From assembly GCA_911728435.2 (NCBI GenBank), contig OU452210.1:1612001-1676000 (forward strand): 64,000 nucleotides of DNA. The letters run 5' to 3'. Source of the DNA: Apoderus coryli. Lineage: Eukaryota > Arthropoda > Insecta > Coleoptera > Attelabidae. The first letter of the stretch is position 1. Every line of letters starts with the position of its first letter. Below the pieces are notes generated by a model, which saw only the letters and a program-made list of their open reading frames with translations, searched no databases and had not been told where the DNA came from. Positions 49,801 to 58,800 of the stretch are shown piece by piece. Made by a program: the position numbers and the translations under genes.

Positions 49801-52800
49801 GGGCTTGTCTAAAAGAACGGCGAGGGAACTCCTCAAGTGCTGGGCCAAAAGCGAGCACCAGAGATATTGGGAACATATTCCCAAGCAGTAGCATGGGAAG
49901 AGGTTTATACCTGGTGCCGCAACAAAACGCACTGAAAAACTGCTATCATTAAGCAGGAATCAGATGCGAATAACTATGAGACTCCTTACTGGGCATTGCG
50001 CTCTGAGAGACCACCTAAATAAGATGGGGCTGTACAATAGGGACCTGCAATGCAGATTGTGTAATGGGGCAGTTGAAGCAGCTTACCATGTAATATGTGA
50101 GTGTGTAGTTCTACAACGAAGAAGACACGCTATTTTTGGGCATTCGCTGATTGCGCCAGCAGATATTGACACCCAACACATAACTGAACTCCACAAGTTT
50201 GTGGAGGGTACAGGGCTGCTGGATTGGGTGGCATAATATATGGGGATTTTTCACAATAAGCCCATGAGGCTGCAGTGAAGCCGGGGACTTAAGTCGTACG
50301 GACCATTTCAAAAAAAAAAAAAAAAAGTGTCAATTTTTGCGACGGTTTTTAAAACAAATTGTTCCCAAAAAAACTTCAAACTCTCAAGCTATTATGTATG
50401 CAGAAGACAATATTACAATTTTGCAGGAAACCTTTTATTTGTTTTTTTTCTTGATTTTAGCTCACTTATAAAAATTCAATTTTTTATTTTATTTGACGTT
50501 TCGTCTGATTGTGGTCTTTTTCGATTTTTTTATTTCTGGTATACCTACGTGAATATCCAAAAACGCATCATAATGACAAACATAATACATTTCATGGCAT
50601 AGCGGACAAAATTACTGGTTTTACCTACACAAGGAATTTATTTAATTTAGCAGTGCCTCGGCCTAATTCAGTAGAACCAGATCGAGGCATGGGTCGACAG
50701 ATACTGACAAATTCGTTTCGCTCTTATTACGAGCTCGTTAGAGTACCATAGTCGTTGCCCATCGACAATGCATTTAAGCACAGCGAGATATACAACAATA
50801 GTTATATGAAAAATAATTTCATGGCATAACGTACAAAATTACTGGTTTTACCTATACAAGGGATTTTTTACGCTATGCCATGAAATTATTTTTCATTTAT
50901 TATTTACCGACATGAAATTAATAATACATTTCCAAACGTTAAAATGTGTTTAAAATCATTAACATTATCAAACTAAATATAACTTCGTTATAATAATAAA
51001 AATATTTTACCAAGTTTTTTGTCCTTTACTTATTAATTTGAATTACTTTTTATCTTGGGTTGTAGGACTGATGTAAGTGAAACTCCAAAAATGTTTAATT
51101 TCCTGTTAAGAATATGTCTGAGTTTTAGATTGCTTACAGCTTTTTAATACATTGTGTAATATGTGTATTAAATATAAATTTGAATGAAGAAGCAAGCCCA
51201 AGCTCTTAGCCTCCTCTTTGAATGGTAACACTCCAATTTTAATCTGTATTTGCCCTGCAACTTCTTAATGTTATTATATTTTTTGGTGGCAGCAAAAAAA
51301 TAATAATAATGAAGTTATAGTTTGATAAAATTGAACAACAAACATATAATTGATTACAATTATATGTTTGTTAACAAAACTATTAATGGTGAAAATAGAA
51401 AAAACGATGAGCATAGAGAAAACATTTCCACATATACAGGGTGTTTCAGAAAGCATGACCAAAATTTGTGAGCGAATTGGGGACATCCAATCATGAAAAA
51501 AACCTAAATTGTAATTTTTCGCAAAAGTCCTTATTTACAAACATAAAGGGTGTTAAAGATGACTGCCTGAGGACGATTTTTTTGAAATATTTTCGAAACG
51601 AGTAAAGATGAATTAACCAAATGTAGCATATTTATTCACCTAGTTAAATGTCGTAAACTGACATGAAATTGAATAAAAAAAGATGACCATAGGTAAACGG
51701 ATGGGACCCTTGCCTTAATTATAACCTAACTATTTTTCCTTGTGATTTTTATTCCTTTTGTGTCAAAAATGTGATTAAATAAAGTTTTCTACATAACAAA
51801 GGCATACTTCTTTTTTCTCGAAAAACTTAAAGGTTTTCAAAAATATTTAAAATGTATTTTTTTTTATATTTAACTAGTTGAATTGGTGTTAAAAATGCAC
51901 TACAAAAATTAATGTACCATAGACATCCGTAAAAATTCTATAAAAGGGTCAGCAAAAATTTGTATCCGTGATAACTCAAAATCCACTTAACGGATTTTAA
52001 CCACATTTGGTCCGAAAATACTACAGGATATTTATAGGTAGTGATTAACATTGAGCGTAGGCAAGGGGTTTAAAAGAGGGTTCAAAAATTAAAAAAATCA
52101 TAGTTCTTAAACTTATCCGAAATATTGAATAATTTTTTGTGCGTTTAATTAAATATGACCTAAAATATTTAACATAAACAATTAGGCCACATTGACATTC
52201 GAAAAAAGTGTAAAATGGGGTAAAAAGGTTAGAAAAAAACTTATTTGTGAAACATAGCAGAAATATTCACTAGTTATTTATGGCTTTGATAGAATATAAG
52301 CTATAAAATGTGTTATAAATAACTTGTTTTCATAGGCGTTCGTAAATAGTGTAAAAGGGGTCAAAATAAAAAAATATATACTTCCTAAACTTATTCGAAA
52401 TACGGAATAATTTTTCATAGTTGTGATAGAATATAATCTAAAAAATGTTACATAAATAGTGAACCATATGAATATAACCTAAAAACTGTTATATAAATGA
52501 GTGAACCAGTTCGCACATGTAATATATGAGATCCCCTGTAATGACTGTAAGGGAGTATACATTGGTCAAACACAACAACACCTAGAAAAGCGCCTAAATA
52601 ACCACAATAAACTGTTGCCCTCAAGGCACGAATAGCTCTCCATATTTAAGTGTAAAGTAATAATTTTATGACCTTTTTGTCATTTATCTAAAATTTATAT
52701 ATATTTTTTTTTGTTTTAGACATCAGCTATTTTTTTTTAAGTATCGGTGTTTGATCCTTTTTCTTCTCTTTGGAGGCACTATTTATACGTACATATTTTA

Positions 52801-55800
52801 TATTTCAGATCTTCTAGGCCAAGTTCTTGTACGCAAAATAGTTGATTTTTTTTAGTTTTATTATAAAATTTATTTTGCCCCCCTTTTCTACTATTTACGA
52901 ACACCTATGTAGACAAAATTGTTATGCTGCATGTTGTAGGGTATCTTATATCAAAGCTATATATAAGTAGCCAATTTTTCGTTTTTGACCCTTTTTTTAC
53001 ACTATTTTCGAACGCCTTTTCATAGTTGTGATAGAATATAACCTAAAAAATGTTACATCATTTATGAACTGGTTCACTCATTTGCCTCGAGGGCAACAGT
53101 TTATTGTGGTTATTTAGGCGCTTTTCTAGGTGTTGTTGTGTTTGACCAATGTATACTCCCTTACAGTCATTACAGGGGATCTCATATATTACATGTGTTT
53201 TTTTTATCATGAAGGTCTGGATATGAGTGAAAAATTTTGTTTTGAATAAGTTTTCGCTTTTGTGACAGGTAAGGTCATATTTTTTATTTTACGTTGTAAT
53301 ATTTCTGAGAAAAAACTTCTAAATTGCTTTATTCTAAACCCAAAAATATGACATGAAATTATATATGGTAAAAAATACAGGGTGCTCAAATAAATTAATG
53401 AAACATTGACATTTTAGATATTTCTGTATTATGTATAAGTACCTAAACAAACCAATACCATTAAATCGATAGAAAATTAAATTTAGCGTTTTTTGAAATA
53501 CAAATATAGAGGGTGTTCCATTTGAGAAAATGAAGTTACGAGTGTTTAAATTACTTGAAATTCTATATTTAATTCAGGACACACTCCAACGAAAAAAATA
53601 AAACAAAAAATTAAAGTAGTTTTCATATAATAAACCGCCCCGTTATTCGTGATTTGATTGAATTTACGGCGTATTATGCAACTATACATGGTTTAGTTGC
53701 ATAATACGTCTTAAATTTCAAATAAACTCTATATTTCTCAAAGGGTTCCACTGCTCATGTCGTTTGACATGCAGATAGCCCTTCATAATATCATGGTCCT
53801 GCCTAAATTTCACAGCCCCATCAGGCCCGGAACAGGTTTCAATTTTAATGCTTTTGTTTGGTATAAGGCGCTATCATTCAAGACCTAAGAAACTATAGTT
53901 AATGACCCACACCAGGCATGTCGCCATAACTATTCATATTCCAACCAGCAGATCAATCTTCTTGATGAAGTCGATTATTTTACTACCTAGTAGCTCACCT
54001 GAGCTTATTTTAGACTCGATGGTGCAAGACCTACTTTGCCGAATATGGCGAAACTAATTCTAGCTACGGCTGGTTAGGAACACAATACATGTTCTACCCT
54101 ATCATTATATTGTTCTCCAGACACAAGCAGCATTCGGATAGGCCCAACATCATGAGATCTACTATGACCCAACAGCTTTTGCCTGTTTCTTGGTGTCTAT
54201 GGATTAATAAACTCTAACTTAAAACGTTTCATTCTCTCTAAACCAGAATGTCAGGGAATCCAGACCATCCGATGTGCACAGTGCTCCTAGTTAAGCACAT
54301 GTGTGTGCGCACATCAGTGGATAAGAATTCTACCTGAAATGCAGTCACTATAATTGTTCCCTTGCGTCTGCTTCCGGAAACTCTGGCACCTGGACCATAA
54401 TTTGATTTTGTACCATCAGTAAAACAGTAGTAAGTCATTGATCTCTACTGGGAAACAGGGCTCTATGCTTATTGCTGCTGGCATTACACCAGAGTTCATG
54501 CCCAAAATGCAGTGACTTTCAACGTCAGACAGCAGTCTGTGCTCCATATGTGCCACCATGATGATGTGCACGTAGGTTAATGGCGTTAGCTATAAGTATT
54601 AATTATCTAGGGTATTCACCAAGGTTTTCGGACTAGAATAGTTTTGTAGATAAGCTCATTATTAAAAGCGATACTTATTGTCTATATCTACAATTTTATC
54701 AAAATGGAATGCTTAGATAAACCTAAAAATTCTATTTTTTTCTGTTCGAATTTTAAGTCAATTTTTTATAATCACTTACCTGCCGGTTTCGGGATTAAAG
54801 CCAGCCAAATCAGTATGTGAACAGCCAACAAACATTAAGATACACATCCCTAAAATATTTTGAAATTAACACTATAACGTATCAATTGAAATTTCATAGT
54901 ATATAAGAAAAAGTACTTATATTTAGCAGAGTGCTTGTTACAGGAGTATAAAAACAGTCAATTGCTATGTTATATAATAAATGGTGAAAATTTTTCAAAA
55001 TATAATACGGTTATTAGAAACATACCGGCTGCATATATTATTGCTGTAAATGCGATCCACCCAGCTACAAATCGGGCATTTGGTTGAAATTTTAGAATAA
55101 ATATTCCACTGGCAATGATGCCCAAACCCATAACCAAAATTCCACCCACACCTGAGAAAAAATCGAAAGATGTCAATAAAAAAATATTTCGTCCTGAAAC
55201 TCAGTGAAGAAATCAGTGACAGATACAAACAAGTTGAATTTACATTTATTGCGTCTGTTATGTAACGCAAAATTAAATTGCCTGGAATGTGAAAATTAAA
55301 GAAAAAGCTTATAAAAATGATCTTCCCATGTAGTCTGTCTATTTTTTAAAATTGAAGAATAGGCACGAGTAATAATATATAATATATTCCATTTAAAAAG
55401 TAATAAATACTCTATTTGAAGTAAATTAGTACGGACTATTATCAAAAATTGCACAAAAGTATGACCTTTTGTACTGAAGTGCTTCTTAGGAGAGCTACCG
55501 ATTTATAAGGATGACATCCTAAAACTGGTTTGTGGTTAGTTAGTCTTAAAGAACTAGATACTAGATTCACATTTCACGATTTATAAGTATAATTTTTACT
55601 TTCTGTGATTACCCAGGAATGTCGGATAGAGGATTTGATTGGGACAGTTGCCTAACAAATTTTCGAACTTTTTTTTCTTTCTGTTTCATTATTATCTAGT
55701 TTGTTTTTCAAGATATTTTTCATGAAAAAAAAGGTACTCTTGCTAAACATCGGCTAAACCAGCCAAGTTTAAGGAATAACGATCGATGTGGATGATTATA

Positions 55801-58800
55801 ATTTGAGTATATTTAAAGAAATATTTTACTTTCCATTTAGGTATTTAAAAATTCCGATAACTAAGAATACGCAGCTATTCATTTTTTAATCTACGGGGAA
55901 ATTATCTCTCTAGCGAAACACAATCTGTACGGCCCTATACCAAAGGTTGCGGGAAAACCAGATTGACTTTCTGAAAAAAAATTAAACTGACCGAGAGAGT
56001 AATAGATATTATAGACAAACAGCACTTGTACCCTTTTTATTTTTATGATTTTCTGAATAGCTGCGGAATAAGAAAATTGAGGATACAACCTTTTTTTCCT
56101 ATTTTATTCTCCAATGATAATTCAAAACAAAGGAAGAAAGGTATTGTAAAAAAATGTATTAGGCCATTGCCACCACTCTAATCCTATATTTGATTTCCAC
56201 TCGCCAATAATTTGTAAGTTTGAAACACGAATCTAAAATAGTTCAACTAACGACACACTAGTTTTAAGACGCCATCATTAAACAACGGAGGACTGTAGAA
56301 CCATTAATGTTTTAAAGGTGTTTGAATAGGTACTCCATATAATTAGCTTTAAAGGTACAAAATAAAATCAATCAATGGTTTATGTTACGATAGGATGAAA
56401 ATTCTTATCTTGAATTGTGACAATTTTAGGAAATAATGAAAATTTAAAAACTCGGTCTAATTTAAGCACTGAAATATAAAACTTACATATATCATCGTAG
56501 AAAAAAATATTCTAGAATGTTTCTTTAACTGATTTGTATATTTTATGATTTAATGTTTCGTACCTGATATCATATTAGCACTTGGCGTTGGTAAACGAAA
56601 TTGACTCTCTAAATATTTGGGCAAAAAAGTATATAATCCTGCAATAGGCAGAATATGCAATACACTGCTAGCCGTTTTAAACATTAGAATATCGTTCTTC
56701 AAAAGCCGTTTAACAGTCGTCGGGAAATCTGGAAAGCAAACAATAATTAAATTGTTACTATTAGTTTTATATTAGCACACTTGTTTAAAAGTCTAAATAA
56801 TAAATGATTTAAAAGAATGTGTTTGGCGACATCTAGTTTTCGTTGGTAGTACGCCGAGCGAACAACAGTTCACTATATAATAATAATAATAATAATTCCG
56901 TTTATTTGCAAAAAGAAAAATATAGAAAACAATACAAAATTTTATAATTTATACAATATTTAGTGTTAAACTTATTTGCAAAAAGGGTTAGGAGGCAGAT
57001 AATCTGGTATTTAATCCTAACCCAAAGGTATACGAATAGAAGAAAAAAAAAACATACATAAATAAAAAGAACCAATTCTGGCAGTAGCACAACCTGACTC
57101 CAAAAAAAAATCCTTCATTATAATTAAGTAAACGAAATAATATAGATATTAATACTTAGTGTAGGTTAGCAAATGAGAAGACTTGTTATATAATTCAGTT
57201 TCAATACAAGTGAAACAAAAAATTTCTGTATGCTACTCTTAATGCATTTAATTTTGAAAATTTTAAATGAGAGGGCAATCCATTATACAAAGCGTAGACA
57301 TTATAAGAAAAACATCTCATAAACAAAGAAGTACGATGTGGAGGAGGTGAAATCATCCCTCGGAAGCTCAAGCCCAGAGTATGAACATCCGATTGAAACT
57401 TAATTTTCCTAAACAAATACGGAGGTGATTTATGCATGATAATTGAGTGAAAAAGATATGCGGAGTGTAGCCTCCGTCTATGTTCCATGTTAAACCACAG
57501 AGCATCAGTCAACTTAAAGCTTACCGGCTGAAATTTGCGGATACCAAAGATATACCTCAGACAAGTTTTCTGCAATCGTTGAATTCTGTCTCTATCCGCT
57601 CTCAAAAGACAGGGATCGTATAAGACATCAGCGTAATTAAAGTGCGATAGCACTAAGCTATCGCTGAATTTTATTTTTAGTTTTTGCGGTAAAATGTGTC
57701 GTAGTGGATACAGCATTTTTAAATTATAATAGCCTCTCTGAAGCATTTTATCGACTGCCTGGGAGGTCACTGACCCCATAAAACACAACTACCAACACAT
57801 AGACGCGCCGATACTCCCTTAAGCGGGACCGCCTATATGAGAAATGGGCTTGTTTAACAAAACAAGTCTTAAATTCCGAGAGTTTGTCTGTCAACCACTA
57901 TACTGTCTGTCAACTACTGACCGATCACCACTGATGAGTCGTGGATCGACGAAACGGCCGTCTGGTGAAAGTATAGTGGTTGACAGACAAACTCTCGGAA
58001 TTTAAGTCCCATTTCTAATAAATGATTAATTACTTAATAGGTAAATAGTGAATAAACACCAAACCGCTATATACAAAAGCATTAAGGATTACATGTATTA
58101 TTTAATAATAATAACACTTATAATAAAGGTCTGTTCTCCTGGTCGCGTGGATGGAGGTTGGATGGGTGGACGGCGCTCCCGGCCGAGTCGGTAGACTTGC
58201 CTATGATGCCAAGTAGTTATTGACTATATAGTCGTGGGTGCTGGCATCTGACGGTCGAGGACCGTGGTTCGGATTCCACGCTAAACTGTAGGTCCAAGAT
58301 TTACAAAGATGACTGTATTACCAAAAAAAAAAAAAATGGTCTGTTCTGCTTTGTTGAGTGACACAGGTATAAATGAATCCATAAAATATATTTATATAAT
58401 ATGCAATTCCTGATAAAAAAGATATGAAATGAGTGTTGTGTGTGTGGCAATATATAATGTATATAATCGAATTCTAGTTGTTTTTATCCTTATTTCCCCC
58501 TTTTAAGGATAGTGCTAAATTGTGAAAAATTCATATAAATCATGGCTCTTTGAGTTCCAATGTTTAAAACTTAAATTTCTACTAAACATATATCAAATAG
58601 TCAACCATAATTATTCCTTAAATTTATATATTCCAGATGAATACCCCACAATACGTAAAATACTGGGTCAGGTGATAGCTATTTGATAACTCTGCGTATC
58701 TTGCAATATTCGTGAATAGTGCCAGAACTGTAATAAAAGGGTAATATTTTACATAAACTAACCTTTAATTCTCGGATTTTTCTTTTCAGTTATTCGCAGT

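Noticed and set aside
49606..49932. 108-residue minus-strand frame
   Set aside because: Antisense shadow of the RNase H region of the non-LTR element.
55152..55270. Upstream extension of the frame at 54995-55270
   Set aside because: Different frame from the Oatp exon and no membrane-transporter similarity; the true exon starts at 55151 after TTTCTCAG.
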